Of a stretch of DNA of 64,000 bases, positions 48,887-59,142 are shown piece after piece. How positions within the stretch are numbered: the stretch's first letter is position 1; every line of letters starts with the position of its first letter. Location: the NCBI GenBank assembly GCA_944739405.2, contig OX123193.2, positions 23,425,516 to 23,489,515 of the forward strand. Reading direction: 5' to 3'. A model generated the notes under the pieces. The model had not been told where the DNA came from, made no database searches, and worked only from the letters and a program-made list of their open reading frames with translations. Source of the stretch: Euclidia mi (taxonomy: Eukaryota; Arthropoda; Insecta; Lepidoptera; Erebidae). The position numbers and the translations under genes were made by a program.

Positions 48887-49825
48887 CTGGAAAGGATTAT
48901 ATAAAATTACATGGTATCTCACTGCTGTTATAAGCAAACAAATCATTTTTACTTACTAAAGTATTGATTTACAGTATAACTCTAAAAACATTTTTAAGTG
49001 TACGTTCCTTTCGAAGAACCTATTTAAAATGGGTTACTTTCATAAAACTGGCAGCGCCAATTTTATCAAAATGAATGTTCTCTCTATATCTCTAAATTGT
49101 GATATATTTAAAGCTTGTGGCGCTGTGTAATATTTTTTCAATGCTTATCCTATTTTGCATATACCTACTATCAGTGAAATATTTAGTTTTATAGTTTTAT
49201 GACATGTTAAGTAGATTTTCTAGCTTCAACTATTTTTGCTCAGGTTTATAATAATTTTATTAAATAGTTCGGTGTCTTAGCTTAGCTTCTTGGTATGCTG
49301 GTGTGTTATCAGCGTCAATTTTATAACTTGCAATTTTTTATCAATTATGGATTCATTTTTGCGGCTCATATTGTAAATTAACGTAACCCTTTGTTACGCG
49401 CTGCCTTGTATTTTTATACGTAACTACGCGTAAATTAATAGTGCATGTGTATGCTTTTATATTAAGCATCAAACAACTTATGATTTAAAAGTGCCTGAAA
49501 TAAAGGATCTTGACATACAGACAGGCAGACAGACGACCTGAACGATGTAGTTACGCAACCCAAAAAATAGTTTGAAAAGATAATTATACAAATTGAAAGC
49601 ATATTTGTCGTCATAATAGTGTAAGGAATACCAAGTCAGGGAATTTTATATGACGCTTAGTTTTTTATCTGTAAAAATTCAATAAGAAAGCTGTGACAGC
49701 CCGAACTCCATCGCCTAATCTACATAATATTAAAGAAATTCGAAAAGACGCATGATAAAAGCGGAAACGCGACTTCAGTAAAACGTTTGTAAGAATTAAT
49801 TGCAAAATCTTTAACTTTTGTAAAA
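48887..49825. other. 5' region of carboxypeptidase copy 2, no exon identified
   Basis: Mirror of 19352-20315. The start codon and signal peptide of the minus-strand gene are expected here; none is convincing. A minus-strand frame at 49665-49865 is partly hydrophobic but lacks a clear donor. Confidence 0.4.
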
Positions 49826-49921
49826 ATGTTTTGGAATGAGTCATTAAAATTAAAAGGTTTATCAACTCTTCTTTTTCTTTTCGTGTGGTATGTGGCCGAC
49901 TCTGGTGTCGAAGTTTATGAG
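49826..49921 (+). CDS. Candidate signal-peptide exon, divergent from carboxypeptidase
   Basis: ATG at 49826 opens 32 codons with a basic N-part (LKLKG) and a hydrophobic core (LSTLLFLFVWYVA), ending at GAG with a GTGAGG donor at 49922. The right-arm copy keeps the donor; the left-arm copy (19256-19351) lost it. No downstream exon was recognised on this strand. It could be the first exon of a lost head-to-head neighbour, or chance. Confidence 0.3.
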
Positions 49922-50199
49922 GTGAGGTTATTTTTGTTGATTTATATCTGCTTGCATATTCGTTTCCCTGTTGTTCTGCAATACCAAATCAGCAATTACA
50001 CGATTATTCCTACTGAAAGATTATCAACGCAAGAGACAGCTATTTAATTCTTTATGCAATATTTTAATTTAAAGTCTAAAATTACTTCTGTAGATGCCAA
50101 ACTTATGGTCTAGATGGCGTTGAACGCAACGAGCGTAAATTGAGTTTTATATCCTTCTAGAGGTTGCCCGTATTTTATTTGAACGATTTCTTTCCAAAC

Positions 50200-50900
50200 C
50201 CGTGGGAAAATCATTTCGGGCAATCCTTTCTTAGTTACGGACCGATTCATTAGAATCTTCTCAGATAGTAGGTACGGCTGTCCTCTCAGCCCGCAAGAGA
50301 GAGAGACTCACACTTGAATGCCACTAAAACTAACAGAGGTAGATGAACTGAAAAAATTGACACTGCAATGTATCAAGGGCCACAGAGGCTCAAGAGGGAA
50401 TGATGCAGCCGACGAACCTGCCAGAAGAGAGAGCCACATGAGAGTTGGTGGGACCCAAACCCATAATACCCTCTCCTCTGGTTTTGATCACAACCTGGTA
50501 AGACAAATAACCAGAGCCCAGCACAATCAGTCCTGGATTGGTGTTAAAACATGCAGGCACGCCAAGGAGGCTCTGCCCACCAGCAGATGGTTAGATAGCT
50601 AAACAATTATTGCGGCTGTCCAAGTAGCAACTGCGTACAGTCACGGTCGCCTTCACAGGACACGGATCCTTTTTATGAGCACTTTTTTACCATGGGTGTC
50701 ATCGACAGCCCCCTGTGGAGAGCCTGTATGGCTGTAGAACCAACGGCAGCTCTCCTGCTTTCCGACTTTCCTGGGGTGTCAGAGTATAGGCAGCTATACT
50801 TGACCAGACACAGCACTCTGAGAGAGGCAACATCGAGAGTCCGCTGGCCTTCCTCGAAGAGCTGGGGTAGCCCGACAGACAACACTTATTCCCACCCGTA
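50200..50900 (+). pseudogene. LINE RNase H and C-terminal fragment, right arm
   Basis: CIKGHRGSRGNDAADEPARR (50370-50430) is the last RNase H motif. Farther on, GVIDSPLWRACM (50694) and YRQLYLTRHSTLREATSRVR (50790) belong to the post-RNase H Cys/His region of I/Jockey-type LINEs. Several frame changes. Mirror of 18290-19050. Confidence 0.7.
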
Positions 50901-51706
50901 TGCAAAATTCACGCCAGGACGTGGAGTTGTGGTAACAGTCCGTGCTACCATACCATACCAAGGATTTTATAAACAGAGTGACAGGAAATTCAACCTATTC
51001 CTTGAAGAAGGTTATATTTGAGGTCTTTTTCAACATATTGTCTCGCATCAACAAGGGGTCTAACAGCTTTTGAAATATCGAGCTTCCAAGTTTTTTTTTG
51101 CAATGTCTACCTTATCATCAAAATAATCGAAATAAAAAAAACTATTTGCTTTATTTTTCTTGTCCCTAAAACATTCCCATTTTATTCTTAAGAGAGAACT
51201 CGCTCTAGCAATAAATCTTGTGTCACGGGGGACCTTACAAACATTCTACCAACGAACACAAAGCACCGTAGACTTGAAACAACAATCTGTGTATTTTAGT
51301 AACGTAACGTCGACATGTACCTTGACACTGTCGTTGTTGACTGTTGTACTATCGTTCTAGACATGACAGAATGATGATGACTAATTGAAGTCTGCGTGTT
51401 TAATGTTATGTTTTGTTTCTTGTCTGAAAAGTTCCTACAATTAAAGAATTCCAAGGAAAGCAACTCATCCATTAAAAATCATCATCATCATCCTGGTGAC
51501 TGAATGATGGCCTTTAATTTGCTAAACTGACTTCGTTTCAATGGGCATCATGAAATTAAAATGTATTCAAAAAATTTAAGGCAAATAAAACATTGAAAGA
51601 CTGTAACGGCTCACAAAACAATTGTGACGCAAATTACGAGTGGCCCATGTCCAAAAGTAGACTACATAGGCTGATGATAATGAAGTCTCTATAGACATCA
51701 TAGCAA

Positions 51707-51954
51707 CTCTGCCTTCGTGGTCCAGTGGATAGCGGACGTCCCGGGTTCGATTCCCGGGTCGGGAAAAGTGTTACTGGGTTTTTCCAAATTCGCAGTAGCA
51801 GCACGGAGTCTGGTGATGTGCCCGGTAACGGACTGCCGTTACCGGGCTCGGCCCTTATTACGTGGGACCTAAAAATTCATGGCGAAATGTGGGTGTAATA
51901 TTACACCTCTGCTTACCCCTTCGGCGATGGTCGTGAGTCTATAAAAAAATATAC
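51707..51954 (+). mobile_element. SINE A with 12-bp target duplication
   Basis: Flanked by ACATCATAGCAA on both sides (51695-51706 and 51955-51966). The left arm has the uninterrupted site near 16155-16165. The head keeps GTGGTCCAGTGGATAGCG and GGGTTCGATTCCCGGG but has lost about 20 bases between them. A clean insertion after the inverted duplication. Confidence 0.88.
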
Positions 51955-52319
51955 ACATCATAGCAATAAAACTTCGATTGTCGCTCCTTTACTGTCCGAC
52001 AAAGCGTGGAATAAGAATGCGTATAAAATAAGTAGGCAGCTTGAACAACTACGGCTACGACTGGTGACATCACTTGCGCCAATGCACTTTGAACTCTCCG
52101 AAGGGCCCTAATCCAGTGACGACACTGTAATAAGTAATAAGAGTGCAATGACACGTGTGTCATACTAATATAGCGTAGTGTTGGCACGTCTCGGCACGTG
52201 CCTCATTCCAGTTTGTAGTATTCACGTAAATGTAGGTATTTTACCACATACGGAGTTACTTCGTGTTTAACGGATGACGCAGGATTTCTAAGAGGGTTTT
52301 CACTAAGTTTTATTTGTGT

Positions 52320-52670
52320 GTACAGTCTTTAGTTAAATACCTATTTATGTTTTAATCGAAAAATAAATCTTTTGCGATGGCAAAAGAGATCTTCATTCGA
52401 CATACCTTATTACCTTATAGTTTAACCTGATGAGGTTAAGATAAGATAATAAGGTATGTCGAATGCTTAACGTATTGCATGGATCAATAATCAGCATTCA
52501 TTACCCCAATCATCAATCTTCATTATAGGAATAGATCCCTGTAATTACAGTAGTTTGTTACTGCAAACAAAGTCTGGCTTCTAGATCTCGAACATTGTAT
52601 TTTTTAATATAATCGTATGTAAACAAATGAAGCTATATTTTGCTCTTAAAGTAATTCTTTGACATCAATA
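52320..52670. other. Right-arm-specific stretch with hairpin
   Basis: The left arm passes directly between the flanks (about 15793-15813). It contains the 19-bp perfect inverted repeat 52394-52412 / 52447-52465, with further pairing toward the centre. No coding frame. A MITE is likely, but its ends are not defined. Confidence 0.5.
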
Positions 52671-52995
52671 GAGTTTTTACTGCATTCTGAAATAAGTTAA
52701 TTATTATAACAAATGTGATACTTTCAGTGGCTGCAGCAATTCATAAGTTTAGTTGTAGATCCTTTTGCTTACCAATGAAAATAATGGGTCTCCCTTGTTT
52801 GACCGAAAGGAATTTGACAAATTTTCACTTCCCAAAAAATTTTTCGCGTAATTTCATTTGCCAAATTATTACTTAGCAAAAAATCTATTCACAAAAAATT
52901 GTAACGCAAACCTAATGTTTGGAAAATGAACGTTTAAACTGTAAATTGTTTACCAACTAGTACTTTTAGCATTTTATATTTAGTCAAATATTTCA

Positions 52996-53057
52996 GTTGG
53001 AATAACAGTTTTTACGCAAAATCATTATTGATTTTGCGTAAAAACTGTTATTCCAAC
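52996..53057. repeat. Perfect 28-bp hairpin
   Basis: 52996-53023 and 53030-53057 are exact reverse complements around ATTATT. It lies in the left part of the unidentified transposon, about 100 bases before the LINE poly(A). Confidence 0.9.
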
Positions 53058-53581
53058 TATCCTAAATAGTTCAGTACCGGGTAACTTACTAAAAACAATA
53101 TCTTTTTTCTATTAATGCAAGTAGTTTCTGGCGTAGGAGGTCACAGTTCTATTTTTTTTTTTTTTCACTACGGTGGGATACTCTCCTTATGAGTCATCTC
53201 AACTCCGCCAACCCAGCCATTAGAACGGCTGGGCTTGGGACTGGCGGAGGAGGTATGTGGAGGCTCTCCCCTAAAGTCGTTCGGGGCATACCCACTAAAA
53301 ACCACCGCAGTGTCCCTACGGGTCCCGTATGTTGGCGGGGTCACGCGATCCGCGATTAGCATACTTTCTCGCGACCCCGCCCGGGATTTGCCCGCCGTTG
53401 GTGTTGGCGGGCCCCGTCTACATATGATCTCGCAATTATCCGTCAAACTTCTTGCATCCATCATACTTCTTGCATCCATCACCTCACAAAGCTACTTGGA
53501 AAGCGGCGAGGACACGCGCCGCCTCCCGCCTTTTGGCGGACAGGGAGCAGCCCCAGCACTCACCGTCCGCAGGCACTAAAT

Positions 53582-56500
53582 TCAGGGTGGTCGGAGGCCA
53601 TCTCTTGTGCGACGTCCCCGACGCCCGGACCTACGGTTGGGGAGAGGGCGATGTATTTCCCTCTCCCGCTCCGCCGCCTCCTTGCTCAGCACGACTGCTT
53701 CGCAGAAGGAGGCGACGGCGTTCCAGGACCTCTCACTCCGGACCATAGACAGAACTACGGCCGGGAGCGAGAGGACAACCGTATTCAGAGCCGCGACCAG
53801 ATCACGGCGCTGCGATGCCCAGGCTCGGCATTCCGGCCTATCCTCCACAAATACCGGCCAAAACAACCATGGCCGGTAAGGATTTGAGTTAACCGGAAGG
53901 TGAGGACGCCGTGACGTCTCTCCAACCACTCTTCAACCACGGGACTTACCGCCACTATCGTGGCGTGCCCGGCGCTGGGGTGCACAAGTCGTGCCTTCCA
54001 CTCCACCTCCAGGACCTGGCGGAGCTCCGACCGACGCGCCTTAATGTCACGGTGCGCCGGTCTCTCGCCCTGCTCCAGGGCTTGCTGGCGCCATGTATAG
54101 AGTGACGCCAGCAACTCAGCTTCCAGATCCCAGGGCGGTGATCCGGCTAGGAGGCTCGCTGTCTCAAAGGAGACCGTGCGGTAGCCTCGTATCAACCTGA
54201 CGGCCATGGCGCGCTGCGGTGCGCGAAGCGCCTTGATGTTGTGCGCCGTCAGGTCGTGCGCCCATATCGGGGCCCCATAAAGGGCCATGGACCGCTCGAC
54301 TCCTTCATAGAGCCTCCGGCAGGAGGCGGTTGGTCCCCCAAGATTGGGCAGCAGTCTCGATAAGCCTGCCGCTGCCCCGAGAAGTTTGGGGGCCAAGCGT
54401 CCAAAGTGTTCGCGGAAATCCCATCGGCTATCGAGTACGAGCCCCAGGTATTTTAGGCTCTTCCCGATGCCGATGCGGACCCCTCCTAACATAATGTGGG
54501 CCCCTGCGGGTGGCCGTTTCCGAGGCCCGTGGAAAAAAATGGCCTCGGATTTAGAGAGGGCCACCTCTAGGCCCAAACGCCGGATCCTTCCAACGACTTG
54601 TGCGACCCCAGCGGTCGCCCTTATAGCCGCCGCCCGGTACGTTCTATCACTCGCAGTGACGAGGGTGTCGTCGGCGTAACAAGTGACACCCACGCCAGGG
54701 AGGAGCGTACCGCGCAGCACCCAGTCGTAACCGATGTTCCACAGAAGGGGGCCGAGGACCGACCCCTGCGGAACACCGCACGACATAACTCACCGACTTT
54801 GACCGAGATGACCCGGGTAGACAATTGCTCTTTCATTGAGATAATCCCCGACTATACGGCGGAGGTATGGAGGCACTCGATGGTAGGTGAGTGCCTCTAG
54901 AATACAACTCCAGGGCAGGGTGTTGAAGGCGTTGGCGATGTCTAAAGACACCGTCAGGACCACCCCGCCCCTTGAAACCTCTTCCTCCGCCAGACTCCTC
55001 ACTGATTTTATCGCGTCAATTGTTGAGCGCCCTCGGCGGAAACCGAACTGCACGTCCGCCAAATCCGGGCCCACCGTGGAAAGGTGGTGGACGAGGCGCT
55101 CCGCGATGATGAACTCGAAAATCTTCGCGACCTCGTCCAACAACACTATGGGCCGATAGGCGGACGGGCTGTCCGCCGGGCGCCCTGCCTTTCTGATGAG
55201 GACCAGTTTCCCCGTCTTCCAGGCTCGTGGAAACTGGCCCCCCTCAAGGCACGCTGTGAGGAGTCTCCCCAGTCGGGGTCCGAGCTCCTCCATTGCCAGG
55301 ACCCACGCTCGGCCAGGAATGCCGTCGGGTCCTGGTATGTATGTATGTATGTATGTATGTACCGCCGCTCGGAGTTCTACCCGAGTCACCTCGGGAACGT
55401 CGTCTATGTCCGCGTTGGCTGCCTCGGAAGGCGGCGCCGTCATGGGCGGAGGGATATGTTCCGCCCGCGACGGGAACAGAGCGGCCACAACATCTTCGAC
55501 CAGCTCTGGCCGGAGACTTTCCGTTAGAGGGGGCGCCCAGGAACGTAACTTGTTCCTGACCATCAAATATGGGCGCCCCCACGGATCTCGATTAAGAGTC
55601 TCCAGCAATTCCTGGCGAGCGTCTTGCTTGGCCCGCCAGATGGCCTCTTTCAAGTTATTCTTGGCCGCTCTGTACTCCTCGTACAATGCCGCCTCCCGGA
55701 CAGTGGAGTCGGGAGGGCGGCGACGCCTCCTGCGAAACCGGGCGTACTGGCGGCGCGCTGCGACGCAAATCTTGCGCAGGCGCGCGATGGTGTCGTTCCA
55801 CCAGTACACCCGGCGTGGCCCAGATGTTCTACGGACTCTAGGCATCGCCGCGTCACAAACTTGTGTCATTCCCCCCTGAACCAATCGGCCTCCATATTGA
55901 TATCGTCAGGCCTGGTAGATGTTGAAACCCAGGCCTGAACTATGGAGGCTTCCAGGAGGGCCTCCCGATTCAGCCTTTTTAAGGCCCAACGCGGACCGCC
56001 CTCAATCGGGCCTCTTCGGACCGGGGCGTCGGAGCTGACTGTTTCGGCGGAGACGTCGAACCGAATATAGCGGTGGTCCGACAACGTCTCCACCTCCTCG
56101 ACGACGCGCCAGTCTCGGATACGGCGTGCTAGTGCGGGGCTCGCAAATGAAACGTCCACAATGGAACCGCCCCGCTGACGCACGCACGTATGTACCGACC
56201 CACGATTGAGGACGAGCAGGCCGTTCTCAACGGCCCACTGCTCCAGCAGCTCGCCTCTAGCGTCCGTGGCCGGAGAACCCCAAGCCGTAGACTTGGCGTT
56301 GAGGTCCCCGGCGAAGAGCACGGCGCGAGGACGGCTGCGAGCGACGACGACGTTCAATTCGAGGAGACACTCCTCGAAGTCGGCGAGGGAACGGTTGGGT
56401 GAGAAGTAGCCACCCACCACAACCGTATCTTTTACGAGTGCTGCGACGCAGCCCCGCCCTCGGTAGATGTTCTCGAAGGACGGGGTGCGGGCGGCGGCTA

Positions 56501-56679
56501 ACGAAATTAGCGCCACCAAGCCGCTGAAGTCCCCCACCCAATCATCACGGGGGGGGGATAAAATACGGCTCGGCGACGAGGGCGACGTTGATTGACCACT
56601 GCGCCATGCTCTGGAGAAGAAGATCCTGAGCCCTGGCGCAGTGGTTTAAATTCGCCTGTAGAAGGCGTAGTGGAGCCAT
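53582..56679 (-). pseudogene. SART-like ORF2: endonuclease and reverse transcriptase
   Basis: Starts at ATG 56677-56679, overlapping the ORF1 stop. The endonuclease has LVAEPYF near the start, GDLNAKSTAWGSP (about 56290) and LSDHRYI (about 56070). The RT has PGPDGIPGRAW (55310), YRPIVLLDEVAKIFE (55140), SLDIANAFNTLPW (55000), MSCGVPQGSVLGPLL (54786) and CYADDTLV (54690, intact). Defects: a frameshift at the G9 run 56549-56557, another at the C6 run 55871-55876, TGA at 54790-54792, and loss of the Cys/His zinc region with a frame change near 53825 (RYLWRIGRN jumps to ECRAWASQRRDLV). A (GTAT)n microsatellite at 55338-55362 interrupts the RT in frame. Confidence 0.85.
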
Positions 56680-58001
56680 TAATCCTGCTCCATATTGCCC
56701 GGCGCTTCACTGGCCACGGGAGTGGCGCCCTTGTTGGCCGATAGGCCGTCCTTTGCACCCTTTTGTATTTTAGGTGCAGCGCAACTCTTTGTGCCGGCCC
56801 TGTGATCGGCCGGCTTGCCCGCCGCCGCACACAAAACGCAGTGCAGCGGGGCCTCACAACTGCCGGCCAAGTGGCCGGGCTGGCCGCATCTGAAGCAGCG
56901 GCCGCTGCAGTCCACCGCAGAGGTGCACTTGACACCAACGTGGCCACCGCTCAGACAGCGGAAGCACCTCTGCGGTTTCGGCTCCAGGAGCCGCACTTGC
57001 GCTGACACCCAACCAATCAAAATTCGACGGCCATCGGCCAACTTTTTGGCAATCGCCACGGGGCAGGTAATGATTGCCGTGCCCATACCGGCACGGCCCG
57101 GACGAATAGAGCCGCACCGGATCTGGTCCGGGGGACACTCCCCGGCCTTGGCAACGGCGGCAACAACCTCCTCAGCCACAATCGAGTCATCTAGGCCCCC
57201 GATTCGCACCTCGGCGCACTTTTGGGGCCTAGAGATACGGACATCCTCCGCTGGGAGGAGGTCGCGGAGGCTCGAGGCCAAGGCGTCTGCCTGCTGGGCG
57301 CTACCGGCCCCAGGCACCTCGATTAGGCGAGCCCCGGTCTGTGTGACCTTACACCTGAGGCCCGTCGTTATTCCGAGCGTGGTGGGGTCGATAGCCCCAC
57401 GCGCCTTCTTTAAGAGCTCCGCGTAGGTGGTCCCCCGCTCCAAGGCTGCTGGTTGCAGCGTTAGTACCACTGCAGTGGAGCTGGGGGTGCGGAGCTTCTT
57501 GGCCGCCTTTTTTGCCGCCTTCTTGGCCTTCTGTTTGGCCTTTCGCTTGGCCTTCGCCTCCTTTTGCTTGGCGCCAACAGTCTCCCAGCCATCCTTTTTG
57601 GGAGCGGAAGCTGCAGGAGTACTCTGCAGAACGGCAGGGGTGGGCTGGGCATTATTCTGGCCCCTCTTCCTGCCCTTTGGGGCCTCAGTAGACGCGGCTT
57701 TATTGGGCGCCTAAGTCGCGGCCTGCCGTGGCGCAGCCGCTGCAGCCGCATATGATGTTGACGGCTGCGGAGACGACTGTGGGGGCGGCTGCGGCTGTTG
57801 GGCCGCTTGCCGGCTCGCCGTTGGGGGCCTTATTAATAATTTGCCCTCCAAGGCGGAGAGGCTCTGCCTCATCTTGGCCATCTCTTGTCGGAGGGCAGTT
57901 AAGGGGATTTTTATAGTGCTTACCTTGCACGCGGTCCGGGCGGTTAAGCCAAGACCCTCGGTCCCGTGGACAGCCGCGAGATGTGACCACAGACACTGCA
58001 A
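56679..58001 (-). pseudogene. SART-like ORF1 (Gag) with one amber stop
   Basis: 440 codons from ATG at 58001 to TAA at 56679-56681, interrupted only by TAG at 57711-57713. Gag proteins of this kind bind element RNA and direct it to the target. The N-part has a Pro/Gln/Ala-rich stretch. After the stop comes a basic Lys/Ala run (near 57500-57560), then CFRCLSGGHVGVKC, CFRCGQPGHLAGSC and CVLCAAAGKPADH, the three CCHC-type knuckles of R1-clade Gag (56800-56970). The same frame holds on both sides of the stop. The start choice is the first Met after the 5' UTR and is uncertain. Confidence 0.82.
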
Positions 58002-58560
58002 ACTACGGGATTACGAGATTGGGGTGACGGTGACATCGGGGCAGGGGGGGAAGAACGAAAAAAGGCAAAAGAGAGAAAAACTAAAATTGTAAAATAAAAA
58101 CAAAAACAAAAGGTAAAATAAAAGGTATAAAAGTAAAACAAAAAGAGAAAAATTAAAACGTAAAGTAAACAAAACAAAAACAAAACGAAACAAAAATTTA
58201 AAAATAAAAAGGCGTCCGAAGACGGAAGAAGAAAGACAACCCCGCTGTCTGCTTGGCGGTAGGGTGAGTACACACCAAGCCCGTCAATGTCCCGTCCCGT
58301 GTCCCCTCTGATGACCAGAGGAGTACCGGGAGGGACGTGAAGGCAGTGCCCAACAGGGACACTGCAAAGGAGCGGCGCCGCAAAAGGCGACACCACCCGC
58401 CGACAGTCCCCACGGGTGGAGTCCCGCGGAGACAAGCAGCGCAAGCGCCCCTCTTTGGTAACTTTTTAGTGAGGTTTCCTCCCTCTTAGTCCAAAGACCC
58501 GCGGGCAGGAGGCCAAAAAGCCCCCTGCTAACGCGTTGACCGGACGGTGGCCGGAGTCCG

Positions 58561-59040
58561 ACCATGCCCGCAACCCACAAAAGGCGCAGGAAGCGAGCCC
58601 GCCCGCCCAAGTGTCCCCGCAAGACCCCAAAAGGAGCCGCACGGGAACGGGGTGGAAGCGGGGCCCCGAAGGACCCCCAATTCCGGGTGATTTTTTAGTG
58701 AGCTTGTCTTGCTCGCAGCCCGAAGACCCGCGGGCAGGAGGCCAAAAAGCCCCCTGCTAACGCGTTTTGACCGAACGGTGGTCGGAGTTCGACCATGCCC
58801 GCAACCCACAAAAGGCGCAGGAAGCGAGCCCGCCCGCCCAAGTGTCCCCGCAAGACCCCCAAAAGGAGCCGTACGGGAACGGGTGGAAGCGGGGCCCCGA
58901 AGGACCCCCAATTCCGGGTAATTTTTTTGAGAGCTTGTCTTGCTCGCAGCCCGAAGACCCGCGGTCCCGAAAGAGTCGGGATTACGCGTTGGTAACCGGA
59001 CGGTAGTCGGAGTTCGACCCACCGCCCGCCCACTGTCAGA
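58561..59040 (-). repeat. Direct repeats in the LINE 5' UTR, 231-bp period
   Basis: ACCATGCCCGCAACCCAC occurs at 58561 and 58792; the units between are nearly identical (GAAGCGAGCCCGCCCGCCCA, GAAGGACCCCCAATTCCGGG). A third, partial unit starts near 58990. Repeated 5' monomers often serve as tandem promoters in LINEs; here that is inference. Confidence 0.8.
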
Positions 59041-59120
59041 ATTGGCCGCGAGTAGCAACTTGCTACTCACGTTGCCCAGGGTGCACCACGCGGAGGTTTC
59101 TGACACGCACCCCACAGTTC

Positions 59121-59142
59121 CAACCTAACCTAACCTAACCCA
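59121..59142. repeat. Short (CCTAA)n run, telomere-like
   Basis: AACCTAACCTAACCTAACCC: three units of CCTAA next to the 5' end of the SART-like LINE. On the LINE sense strand this reads TTAGG. It may be target sequence, or part of the element's own 5' end. Confidence 0.6.

Larger units (their letters stand above)
53150..59112 (-). mobile_element. Nearly full-length SART/R1-type LINE
   Basis: About 6.0 kb on the minus strand: a 5' UTR with long direct repeats, ORF1 (Gag, three zinc knuckles), ORF2 (endonuclease plus RT), a 3' UTR, and a poly(A) of 14 (53152-53165 as T). The 8 bases CACAGTTC flank it (53142-53149, 59113-59120). ORF1 and ORF2 overlap as TAATG (56677-56681), the arrangement known from the silkworm telomere-specific SART1. 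A (CCTAA)3 run, the reverse of insect telomere repeats, adjoins its 5' side at 59121-59142. Frameshifts and stops make it inactive. Confidence 0.8.

Noticed and set aside
53235..53579. Plus-strand frames across the SART-like LINE
   Set aside because: They are antisense shadows of a GC-rich element whose minus strand has clear Gag, endonuclease and RT motifs.
59121..59142. Chromosome end
   Set aside because: Only three CCTAA units, with ordinary arm sequence continuing on both sides.
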